64,000 nt of DNA, taken from Taudactylus pleione (lineage: Eukaryota; Chordata; Amphibia; Anura; Myobatrachidae). The notes beneath the pieces are model-generated. The model searched no databases. It saw only the letters and a program-made list of their open reading frames with translations, and was not told the origin of the DNA. Below, piece by piece: positions 46,863 to 57,336 of the stretch. Position numbers and translations under genes: made by a program. The stretch covers positions 5,544,001 through 5,608,000 of the forward strand of contig JAUIMM010000534.1 in NCBI GenBank assembly GCA_031769625.1. Direction: 5' to 3'. How positions within the stretch are numbered: position 1 is the first letter of the stretch; each line of letters starts with the position of its first letter.

Positions 46863-47860
46863 TCGATACCTAACTTAAACCTCTATACGATGCTACCTAT
46901 ACCTTCCAAATCCTGTCTATACCTTCTAGAATTGTCGCAATTTAGCGTAATGAGTCGCACAGTAAATAAATGCCTTCAGACTTTGAATGTGGTTCCAAAC
47001 TCCAAAGCAACATAAAAACAGATGGTTACACGCTGTGATCTAAAGACAATTTAGCGTAAATAAATCATACAGACCCAAGGTACAGTTGTTATATACGCAC
47101 GCGCTCTGAGCCCATATACTGGCATCAGCATTAGAAACCTCCGTCAACAGCACAGCAAGAAGACTCAAGATTGGGGTCAGAGAGCACGCTTATATACTCT
47201 TTCACGGATTGGCAATTCAATAGACAAGTTTGGCATGATTCCATTGGTTCTTCTTAAAGGTGTTTCTGTTACAGGATCATTTATAGGACAATTTCAAATG
47301 GACACAAACAGCCTCCAACCGCCCTTTGTGACCTTCTTCCCGCTGCATGCTAATCTAAGCTGATAACATTACAGAGTACATTTTAATGTTTTAACTCTCT
47401 ATAGTTCATAGTTTGCAGACATCTGTTCCGATCTTCTCACCGATGATACCGGAAATCTGCTTACCATGTACTAAACCTTAGATATCAAATAACCTTTATT
47501 ACACAACATTAATAATCACTAAATAAACCTTGAATATTATACTTTAATACTAGGGAACCTTTCATGTAAGTGTGCAGTGTGTAAGTATTGGGGAATTGGG
47601 AAAAGACGCTAGTTAGCATTGTGCGACTATGTGTTTTGTGGAGTACACTATGGTGTGTGTCTTGCAGGGATAATTAGTTTATATGTTTTAGCGACTGTCT
47701 GTATTTATGTAGTGAGGACTTTTAACTTCTTTCTATTGCGTGGAAATTGCACAACGCTAAATAATAGCATCGCCGTATGTACTTATAGTGGCGAGTTTCA
47801 CTAAAATGGCGCTGGGCGGCCAGTCGCAAAATGATGTCTCATTGCCATTTGTTAAGGGGC
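46863..47860 (-). repeat. Third LTR copy, partial, diverged
   Basis: Follows the LTR at 2634-4217 in the same orientation (ACCTCTATA..TGCCTATACCTTC, AGTAAATAAA.GCCTTCAGAC, CGGCCAGTCGCAAAATG). About 1.0 of 1.58 kb is left. It is older than the copies in the tandem duplication. Confidence 0.65.
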
Positions 47861-47864
47861 CTAT

Positions 47865-48158
47865 CCACTAGAGTTCAGACCTTCAGGTCGCCGAGGTGCG
47901 GTGCCTGCACTGAACGGTGTTCACTAAACGTCATTCAGTGCAGGAGCCCGACCTCCAATCTCTGAACATGCCGAACCTGACGAGCGTCGTCAGGTTGACG
48001 GGCATAGTCAGTAGATAGGCGAGGTCAGTAAGGACCCAGCGTGCACGCGCATCGCTGGTCCTTGCCAGCTATCCATTATACGACTTTGTGAACAATGCGA
48101 CCAAAACCTCCTGGTTTTGATCAGATTGTTCACAAAGTAGTGTAATGGATAGGTCCCT
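47865..48158. mobile_element. Harbinger-like MITE, 294 bp, TTA duplication
   Basis: AGGGGCCTATCCACTA at the left and TAATGGATAGGTCCCT at the right, flanked by TTA (47862-47864 and 48159-48161). Internal hairpins GTTCACTAAACG/TTCAGTGCAGG and GATTGTTCACAAAG. Confidence 0.85.
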
Positions 48159-48164
48159 TTACAC

Positions 48165-48688
48165 AGTGAGGGAGAAAAGCTTTGCAGATGTTAAACAAAA
48201 TAAAATGTATGGGTCATAAAGTCTTTATATAATTGTCCTGTGATTGTTAGTTACAATCTCCATTCATATACTGTACACTGTTCTGTTGTAAGCTCTAAAC
48301 TGCATGAGACAGTTCAATGAATAGTAGAAGTAAAATAAATACTTTGTGTTAGATGAGGTCTTTATTGGTGGGCACTCGGCAGCACCCAGCACATAGACAG
48401 CATACTTGCCTACATTTGAAAAAGCATGTCAGGGAGATTGTGAAAGCACCATGTATGAGTGCGGCGGTAAAGTGGGCGTGTACTCTGCTACATCTGACAG
48501 GCGTGTCATAATACTGACTTACATCCAAATGTGAACGAGCCCCAAAGCAGTTAGTTAGATCTATTTGTTGTTGAATACACACTGATACTCCTCAGAAAAT
48601 ACATGTAGCCATAGGGATCATTGTGTCTTGTAACCAATGCAGGGAAATTATACTAATGATCCCATTTGAATGTATATATCAGTTTTTA
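48165..48688. other. No gene or clear repeat seen
   Basis: AT-rich sequence; the minus-strand frame 48349-48582 has no recognisable domain. Confidence 0.45.
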
Positions 48689-48710
48689 TATATATATATA
48701 TATATATATA

Positions 48711-49952
48711 CAAAATTAGAATTAACCCTTAAGCGACAGGTATGCTCATTGAAATAGATATTTTCTTATGGATAATACGTGGAGCAGCAGGCAAATATAA
48801 ATATAAAGTGTCTTGTGCAATCACTGTAACTTCATAACATGCAATAAATAATTGATCAAGTGGACCACACAATAAATATAAATGAATAAAAAGAATGAAA
48901 AGTGCCAGTGCGTTGTCAATAAATATAAATAAATGAAAATTGATGTAAACAATTGACGTTCTGTGAATAATATAGCCCTATAAACTGAGGTCACTTGGAA
49001 ACAAAAGTGCAAATGCAATGAAATAAAAACAGGGAATATTTATTTACTAAAACAAAAGATGCCCATAGTTAGGCAAAATATATAACCATCATAAAAGTAA
49101 AACAAAAGTGCAATAAAAATAATTAAAAGAGAAATGAGTTGTGGATAATAGCAGCTTATCTGAGTATGTAGAAAAGTTAATTTTCTCCAAAGTTCATGAG
49201 GCAAGTAACAGTCACTCCCAAAGCGTTTTGTCCTATGACTTCATCAAGGGGATAATGTGTAGATGTAATGATCAGGTATTTATACTCCATTATGAGTTCA
49301 ACCAAGGTCAGGCATCCGCATCACTTCCTGTCTGCAGGAGCGCACCTATAAACATCCTTTTAATAATACAGTTATAGCCTTATAGCAAACCTTCAACTTA
49401 TATTCAGTTTATTGTAGTAATCTTTCTCAGATATTATGCTTAACTAGGTTTAAAAAACCTTTTCTTATAGTCGTTAATAGGGCTACTTCCGCCCATCTTA
49501 TCGTTCCTTCCGCCCTCATTGAGGCTCATCATATCCGGTACTGCATCTCCACGTGGGTCCAGGGCGTGCAGGGACTGTGTCCACATGACCTCTGTGTTCC
49601 ATAGCGGTGTACGTCATCTCCGTGCACGTTCTGTAACATGCAGGCCTCTCAACTGGCCGCGTTGTGGGACGTCACTTCCGCCCTTCCTCCATGTCCTCCT
49701 ATGGTGTTATGCCGCCCTTCTGCTTGTCTAGTGAGGCGAAACTTCAGCCCTTCTCCTGTACCCCGTGTAAATCATGTCTGCCCATGGGCTTATATTCGTT
49801 ATTTCTTCAATTTAGTCTAGACTTTAAAAATAAAAAGGACAATATTACGATATGGTCCTAACATAGATGTTTGGATAAAAGCATCCCCTTATTAATGTTA
49901 AAAACTTAACATAAATCACAATATATATAATAAATCTCAAACCAAGCATATA
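48711..49952 (-). repeat. Left inverted flank (pLTR) of PLE 1
   Basis: Complement of 52882-54127, from CAAAATTAGAATTAACCC at the outer end to ACCAAGCATATA at the inner end. Minor differences, for example CCTTATAGCAAACC against a one-base variant. Confidence 0.92.
49216..49251 (-). ncRNA. Hammerhead-like motif in left flank, degenerate
   Basis: On the minus strand CCTTGATGAAGTCATAG then GACAAAACGCTTTGGG. It is the core order with TTGATGA in place of CTGATGA and AAAAC in place of GAAAC. A GTC/GAC stem II remains. Both changes hit essential core bases, so cleavage is unlikely. Confidence 0.5.
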
Positions 49953-52043
49953 AGGAATCAGCACCTCTAAAAAACTATGTTGCTTCTACCTCAAAATCTG
50001 GTTTGAAAGGAAAATCTACGTACTATCCATTAGAATCAAAAGGGAATCACCTGAATATTTTTTATGACATGATAAAAAAGGATCTATGCAGTAATGAGGT
50101 GAATCATACTAATATGAAAAAACAAAATCTTAGTAACAGAGAAAAGGAAGCCCTCAAAAACTTGAAAAAGAACCAGGAGGTAGTGATAAAACCAGCTGAC
50201 AAAGGGGGGGGTTTGGTGATCATGGACCATGAGTATTATCTGAAGGAAGCTTATAGACTTCTTGAGGATAGAATTTCCTATGAAAAATGACAAAAAGATC
50301 CAACTGAAGAATACATAGAAGAATTGAGAATTTTATTACTCTATGGTCTACAAAGAAATATTTTAACGAAAGAAGAATTCCAATTTTTAATTAAATCAAA
50401 CCCCACGACCCCGATTTTTTACTTTTTACCCAAGATTCATAAATCTCTTATGGAACCTCCAGGTAGGCCCATCATAGCGGGCATTGAATCACTTACTTTG
50501 AATCTCTCTAAATATGTAGACATTTTTTTACAAAAATATGTAACAAAATTGGAATCCTATCTCAAGGACACTACAAGTGTACTACAACAAATAGAGGGTA
50601 TACATTGAAAACAGACTTATAATTGGATAACCATCGATGTCCAATCTTTGTATACGTGCATAGAACATTCCAAGGGTATTAATGCAGCTAGAATGTTCAT
50701 AGAGATGGATGCAGAGATTGAAGTTCCTCATAAAGAATTTTTATGTGATCTTATGTCTTTTATACTCACTCATAATTATTTTACATTTTTAAGTCAATTT
50801 TATCGCCAAATATGCAGAACTGCGATGGGCATGACTTTCGCCCCTAGCTTCGCCAATTTGTTCATGGGATGTTCAGAAAAGGATTATGTATACAATAATA
50901 ACCCATTCAAGGACCATATTATTTTTTATAAGAGGTACATCGACGATATTTTAATGATTTGGGAAGGACCAGAAGAAGTTTTTAATAATTTTTTATCACA
51001 CATCTCAAAGAATAATATGAATTTGAAGTTTACGTCTAATTTTAATGACTCTAATATAGAGTTTTTAGACTTGATTCTGACAGCAACAGGTGACAAGATT
51101 TGTACAAAGAACTTCATAAAAGAAGTGGATGCCAACAGTTATTTGCATTATAAAAGCTGTCATCTGGATAAATGGAAAAAGAACATCCCCTACTCCCAGT
51201 TCTATAGGATAAAACGTAATTGCAGTGATGCAACAACATGTAATGAACAAATGGAAGTATACGCTAATAGATTTAGAGAGAAGGAGTATCCAGAAACAAC
51301 AATAATGACAGCAATGCAGAAAACTCAACACCTGGAAAGAAGCAATTTATTGCAATATAAGACGGACAAACAACAGGAAAACGAGATAGTACCTTTTATT
51401 ACTACATACAGTGGTCATGAGAATATTATTAGAAAGTCTTTTAATAAACATTGGGGTATCTTGCTCATGGACCCAGTTCTGAAGAATATCCTTCCACCAA
51501 AACCACAAATCATCTTTAGAAAGTCTCAGAATTTAAAAGATCTACTAGCACCGAGCATGCTAAAGGAAAAGGAACAACGTACTATGAATATTTTAAAATG
51601 CAATGGAAGTTATAAGTGTGGACATTGTAATATTTGCAAGTTCCTCCACCTCAAAAGGAAAACCTTTACAAATTCAGATGCATCCAAAGGGTATACCACC
51701 AAAAGTTTTCTGAACTGTAATTCTACATCGGTCATTTATTTACTGGAATGCACTTAAATATATCGGAAAAACCAAGCGACCACTGAAATTAAGAATACAG
51801 GAGCATATTCGGAACATCAAAAACAAAGTAGAGGGGCATGCTGTATCAAAGCATTTTTCGTTAGAACATAACTCTAACCCGGAGGACATCTCATACAAAA
51901 CAATTGAACATGTAACCTTGGGAGAAAGAGAAGGAGACCAGGGCAATCTACTATCAAGAAGGGAAATGTTCTGGATATTCGAACTGGATACACTATCACC
52001 TAAAGGTTTTAATGACTATTACGAAATAGCCCCATTTCTGTGA
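49953..52043 (+). pseudogene. PLE 1 reverse transcriptase with GIY-YIG endonuclease
   Basis: A frame of about 690 codons starts inside the protein at the inverted-repeat junction. It has an N-terminal VVIKPADKGGGLVIMD block, PGRPIIAGIESLTLNLSK, motif A as TIDVQSLYTCI, motif B as GMTFAPSFANLFMG, motif C as YKRYIDDILMIWEG, and FLDLILT. Then come a Cys-rich linker (YKCGHCNICKFL) and, after a one-base frame change near 51757, the GIY-YIG block YIGKTKRPLKLRIQEHI, ending at TGA 52041-52043. In-frame TGA stops are at 50288 and 50606. The RT would copy the element's RNA at a nick made by the endonuclease in the nucleus. The N-terminus of usual PLE proteins is missing. Confidence 0.9.
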
Positions 52044-52184
52044 TGTGTTCAACGCCTATCTACTAATATACCATCTACCATGTAGATGGGCCTGACAAGT
52101 ACCCCTAAGAATTATCTCTTTTTGGGGGAAGACCAGGTTTAGTAGAAAATCTGGCATGACTATATTTATATTGAATGAATTTAT

Positions 52185-52300
52185 TTGCTGCCATACCATC
52201 ATGTGTGAGCCCAATCTCGTCTGATCTTGGAAGCAAAGCATGATTGGGCCAGGTCAGTACCAAGATGGGCAACCCCTTGGGAATACCTGGTGCTGCAAAT
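52185..52300 (+). pseudogene. 5S rRNA-like sequence in PLE 1 3' UTR
   Basis: GCCATACCA, ATCTCGTCTGATCTTGGAAG, GTCAGTACCAAGATGGGC and TTGGGAATACCTGGTGCTGC follow the vertebrate 5S rRNA over its whole length of about 116 bp. Changes in the internal promoter (GAAGCAAAGCATGAT and AGATGGGCAACCCC) make it a pseudogene. It lies between the PLE stop codon and the right flank. Confidence 0.85.
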
Positions 52301-52464
52301 TTATCCTGATAATGGAAATGAAATCAGGTCATGGCCTAAGAAGGGAACCATAACACATATACAGTTAGTACCTACAAGCGAACCTTGGTGATTAAGAAGA
52401 GAAAAGAAGGTTTACAACTATACCTCCCTATTGAAAGGTCAGTTAAAAGACTGAAAATACAATA

Positions 52465-52524
52465 TGGTGGGGCCTGATTAGTACCAGGAATGGAGACATC
52501 CTGGGAATTCCAGGTATTGTAAAT
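52465..52524 (+). pseudogene. Second 5S-like fragment (3' half)
   Basis: GGGGCCTGATTAGTACCAGG, ATGGAGACATCCTGGGAATT and CCAGGTATTG follow the second half of 5S rRNA, more diverged than the first copy and about 235 bp downstream of it. Confidence 0.65.
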
Positions 52525-52881
52525 ATGAAAATTTCCTGAACATTCTTCAAAATACAAAGAAGAAAGAACAAAGAAAACCCAGTGATGCTCGCACATGAAT
52601 ATCATCAAGGAATATAAGTCTTTTTCCTCCAGCGAAGCCCCTCTAGAAACATTGAGAACTATAAGAATCCTCTACATTCCAGAAGTAAAAAAGAAACAGC
52701 ATAAAACTGGCATTGGGAATTCTTTTCAGAGACCCTATATTTAATACTAGATATTTCATTGTTTAATACCAGTCCAGTCATATATACTCTATATATACAT
52801 GTCCCATCTAATTAGAAAGTATGCATTAATATAGTATGAACTAGTTACACCTATTATAGGTTATTATATGTTTTTAAATAT

Positions 52882-54127
52882 TATATGCTTGGTTTGAGAT
52901 TTATTATATATATTGTGATTTATGTTAAGTTTTTAACATTAATAATGGGATGCTTTTATCCAAACATCTATGTTAGGACCATATCGTAATATTGTCCATT
53001 TTATTTTTAAAGTCTAGACTAAATTGAAGAAATAACGAATATAAGCCCGTCTTAAGTGTGGGCAGACATGATTTACACGGGGTACAGGAGAAGGGTGGAA
53101 GTTTCGCCTTACTAGACAAGCAGAAGGGCGGAATAACACGAAAGGAGGACATGGAGGAAGGGCGGAAGTGACGTCCCACAACGCGGCCAGTTAAGAGGCC
53201 TGCATGTTACAGAACGTGCACGGAGATTACATACACCACTATGGAACACAGAGGTCATGTGGACACAGTCCCCGTGCGCCCTGGACCCACGTGGAGATGC
53301 AGTACCGGATATGATGCGCCTCAGTGAGGGCGGAAGGAACGATAAGATGGGCGGAAGTAGCCCTATTAACGACTATAAGAAAAGGTTTTTTAAACCTAGT
53401 TAAGCATAATATCTGAGAAAGATTACTACAATAAACTGAATATAAGTTGAAGGATTGCTATAAGGCTATAGCTGTATTATTAAAAGGATGTTTATAGGTG
53501 CGCTCCTGCAGACAGGAAGTGATGCAAATGCCTGACCTTGGTTGAACTCATAAAGGGGTATAAATACCTGATCATTACATCTACACATTATCCCCTTGAT
53601 GAAGTCATAGGACAAAACGCTTTGGGAGTGACTGTTACTTGCCTCATGAACTTTGGAGAAAATTAACTTTTCTACATACTCAGATAAGCTGCTATTATCC
53701 ACAACTCATTTCTCTTTTAATTATTTTTATTGCACTTTTGTTTTACTTTTATGATGGTTATATATTTTGCCTAACTATGGGCATCTTTTGTTTTAGTAAA
53801 TAAATATTCCCTGTTTTTATTTCATTGCATTTGCACTTTTGTTTCCAAGTGACCTCAGTTTATAAGGCTATATTATTCACAGAACGTCAATTGTTTACAT
53901 CAATTTTCATTTATTTATATTTATTGACAACGCACTGGCACTTTTCATTCTTTTTATTCATTTATATTTATTGTGTGGTCCAATTATTTATTGCACGTTA
54001 TGAAGTTACAGTGATTGCACAAGACACTTTATATTTATATTTGCCTGCTGCTCCACGTATTATCCATAAGAAAATATCTATTTCAATGAGCATACCTGTC
54101 GCTTAAGGGTTCATTCTAATTTTGTGT
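52882..54127 (+). repeat. Right flank (pLTR) of PLE 1, sense orientation
   Basis: Complement of 48711-49952. It is followed by 158 bp without a counterpart at the left side, presumably the true 3' end of the element. Confidence 0.92.
53592..53628 (+). ncRNA. Hammerhead-like motif in right flank, degenerate
   Basis: CCCTTGATGAAGTCATAG then GACAAAACGCTTTGGG on the plus strand, the same altered core as in the left flank, in sense with the RT. Confidence 0.5.
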
Positions 54128-54285
54128 ATCTGTTTCTCAATACTTGCACTAGTATTGTCCTATTTGCCCAGAGTTGATGCCCACAATATTTATGGGCTGA
54201 GGTCCCATTTAACAGTTAAACCTAGATTGTTCATTAATTTTTTGCCTCATAAATTTACAAAGATTGGCGCTGTACCCATCTATAT

Positions 54286-54293
54286 ATATATAT

Positions 54294-54339
<46 letters not shown>
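54286..54339. repeat. (TA)n tract between PLE 1 and hAT F
   Basis: Alternating TA with one ATAAATAT interruption, directly followed by the hAT terminus TAGGGGTGAGC. Confidence 0.9.
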
Positions 54340-54342
<3 letters not shown>

Positions 54343-54489
54343 GGGTGAGCGGGTTCGGATTTCTGAAATCCGAACCCCCCCGATCCGAGTCCGATCCGAG
54401 TCAGGCTCGACTTTTCCCGCCTGACTCGGATCTGAAATCGAGGCAAAACGTCATCATCCCGCCTTCCGGGTCTCGCGGGTTTTGGATCC

Positions 54490-54498
54490 TATATAAGG
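54490..54498 (+). promoter_or_regulatory. Putative TATA box of hAT F
   Basis: TATATAAGG, followed about 25 bp later by GCGCCATTTTCTCACT, a YY1-like CCATTTT at the expected initiation distance. The same arrangement is in element A (464-472, minus). No expression evidence. Confidence 0.4.
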
Positions 54499-54884
54499 TA
54501 CCCGCGTCGGCGCCATTTTCTCACTCGGCTGTGGACAGTGAAGAGGGAGGGTGGGAGTTAGGGCTGGCTGGGCTGTGTAGTGTAGTGTAGTGCAGAGTAG
54601 TGTTGTGCTGTGCTGTGCTGCGCTGTGCTGCTGTTGTCCACTACTTCAAAGTCCATAGGGGCTGGCTGTGTTGTGCTGTGCTGCTGTTGTTAATAGGGGC
54701 TGTGTCCACTACTTCAAAATCCATAGGGGCTGGCTGGACTGTGTTGTGCAGTCAGTTCTCCATAGGGGCTGTGTCCACTCCAAAGTCCTGTGCAGTGTCC
54801 CAGTCCTAAAGGGGTGCTGTAGTGTTGTCCAGGGGATGCTCTGTCCATCAGGGGTGCTCCCCCCAAAGTGCTAAAAAAATTATA

Positions 54885-57230
54885 TTTTTTGTGTGTTTGT
54901 GAATTGTGTGCGCAGTAGCCGCACGTGCATCAACAAAGTAGTGCCAAGCGTGCACCTGTGTCATAAGTAAAGGGCCGGCTGGCTTGACCGTTAAAGGGTG
55001 CTGTAACCCCCAAAGTACACTCCAGTCCAAACCAAAAAAATATATATTTTCTGTGTTTGTGAATTGTGTGCGCAGTAGCCGCACGTGCATCAACAAAGTA
55101 GTGCCAAGCATGCGCCTGTGTCAAAAGTAAAGGGCCGGCTGGCTTGACCGTTAAAGGGTGCTGTAACCCCCAAAGTACACTCCAGTCCAAACCAAAAAAA
55201 AAATTATTTTCTGTGTTTGTGAATTGTGTGCGCAGTAGCCGCACATGCATCAACAAAGTAGTGCCAAGCGTGCACCTGTGTCATAAGTAAAGGGCCGGCT
55301 GGCTTGACCGTTAAAGGGTGCTGTAACCCCCAAAGTACACTCCAGTCCAAACCAAAAAAAAAATTATTTTCTGTGTTTGTGAATTGTGCGCGCAGTAGCC
55401 GCACGTGCATCAACAAAGTAGTGCCAAGCATGCGCCTGTGTCATAAGTAAAGGGCCGGCTGGCTTGACCATTAAAGGGTGCTGTAACCCCCAAAGTACAC
55501 TCCAGTCCAAACCCAAAAAAAAATAATTTTCTGTGTTTGTGAATTGTGTGCGCAGTAGCTGCACGTGCATCAACAAAGTAGTGCCAAGCGTGCGCCTGTG
55601 TCATAAGTAAAGGGCCGGCTGGCTTGACCGCTAAAGGGTGCTGTAACCCCCAAAGTACACTCCAGTCCAAACCAAAAAAATATATATTTTCTGTGTTTGT
55701 GAATTGTGTGCGCAGTAGCCGCACGTGTATCAACAAAGTAGTGCCAAGCGTGCGCCTGTGTCATAAGTAAAGGGCCGGCTGGCTTGACCGTTAAAGGGTG
55801 CTGTAACCCCCAAAGTACACTCCAGTCCAAACCAAAAAAATATATATTTTCTGTGTTTGTGAATTGTGTGCGCAGTAGCCGTACGTGCATCAACAAAGTA
55901 GTGCCAAGCGTGCGCCTGTGTCATAAATAAAGGGCCGGCTGGCTTGACTGTTAAAGGGTGTTGTAACCCCCAAAGAACACTCCAGTCCAAACCAAAAAAA
56001 AAATTATTTTCTGTGTTTGTGAATTGTGTGCGCAGTAGCCGCACGTGCATCAACAAAGTAGTGCCAAGCGTGCGCCTGTGTCATAAGTAAAGGGCCGGCT
56101 GGCTTGACCATTAAAGGGTGCTGTAACCCCCAAAGTACACTCCAGTCCAAAAAAAAAAAAAAAAAATTTCTGTGTTTGTGAATTGTGTGCGCAGTAGCCG
56201 CACGTGCATCAACAAAGTAGTGCAAAGCGTGCGCCTGTGTCATAAGTAAAGGGCCGGCTGGCTTGACCGTTAAAGGGTGCTGTAACCCCCAAAGTACACT
56301 CCAGTCCAAACCCAAAAAAAAATTATTTTCTGTGTTTGTGAATTGTGTGCGCAGTAGCCGCACGTGCATCAACAAAGTAGTGCCAAGCGTGCGCCTGTGT
56401 CATAAGTAAAGGGCCGGCTGGCTTGACCGTTAAAGGGTGCTGTAACCCCCAAAGTACACTCCAGTCCAAACCAAAAAAAATATATTTTCTGTGTTTGTGA
56501 ATTGTGTGCGCAGTAGCCGTACGTGCATCAACAAAGTAGTGCCAAGCGTGCGCCTGTGTCATAAGTAAAGGGCCGGCTGGCTTGACCGTTAAAGGGTGCT
56601 GTAAACCCCCAAAGTACACTCCAGTCCAAACCAAAAAAAAATTTATTTTCTGTGTTTGTGAATTGTGTGCGCAGTAGCCGCACGTGCATCAACAAAGTAG
56701 TGCCAAGCGTGCGCCTGTGTCATAAGTAAAGGGCCGGCTGGCTTGACCGTTAAGGGGTGCTGTAACCCCCAAAGTACACTCCAGTCCAAACGAAAAAAAA
56801 AATTATTTTCTGTGTTTGTGAATTGTGTGCGCAGTAGCCGCACGTGCATCAACAAAGTAGTGCCAAGCGTGCGCCTGTGTCATAAGTAAAGGGCCGGCTG
56901 GCTTGACCGTTAAAGGGTGCTGTAACCCCCAAAGTACACTCCAGTCCAAACCAAAAAAATATATATTTTCTGTGTTTGTGAATTGTGTGCGCAGTAGCCG
57001 CACGTGCATCAACAAAGTAGTGCCAAGCGTGCGCCTGTGTCATAAGTAAAGGGCCGGCTGGCTTGACCATTAAAGGGTGCTGTAACCCCCAAAGTACACT
57101 CCAGTCCAAACCAAAAAAAAAATTATTTTCTGTGTTTGTGAATTGTGTGCGCAGTAGCCGCACGTGCATCAACAAAGGAGCAGCGCCAAGCGTGCTCCTG
57201 TGTCCCATAAGTAAAGAGCCGGCTGGCTCA
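54885..57230 (+). repeat. 160-bp subterminal tandem repeats of hAT F
   Basis: About fifteen units, each with TTCTGTGTTTGTGAATTGTG, GCAGTAGCCGCACGTGCATC, AGGGCCGGCTGGCTTGACCG and GGTGCTGTAACCCCCAAAGT. They vary mainly in an A-run and TATAT stretch. Minus-strand frames of 70-180 codons result from the repeat having a length near a multiple of three and are not genes. B, C and A have 3-5 or an unknown number of units. Confidence 0.92.
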
Positions 57231-57336
57231 TTTCTTAAAGGCTGGTGTAACCCACAAAGTGCACTACTCTCCAGCAAAAATAAAAAAATATTTTCTGTGT
57301 TTCGCCGCACGTATATATCAAATCGATATAACATAA

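Larger units (their letters stand above)
48711..54285 (+). mobile_element. Penelope-like element 1 with inverted 1.24-kb flanks
   Basis: Order: inverted flank (48711-49952), coding region (49953-52043), 3' UTR with two 5S-like segments, direct-sense flank (52882-54127), a unique 3' tail ending GGCGCTGTACCCATC at about 54285. (TA)n tracts lie on both outer sides. Terminal pseudo-LTRs, which may be inverted, are known in PLEs. The two flanks differ by only a few percent. Confidence 0.87.

Noticed and set aside
52185..52300. Functional 5S rRNA gene
   Set aside because: Internal control region changed at several positions and no T-run terminator after the 3' end.
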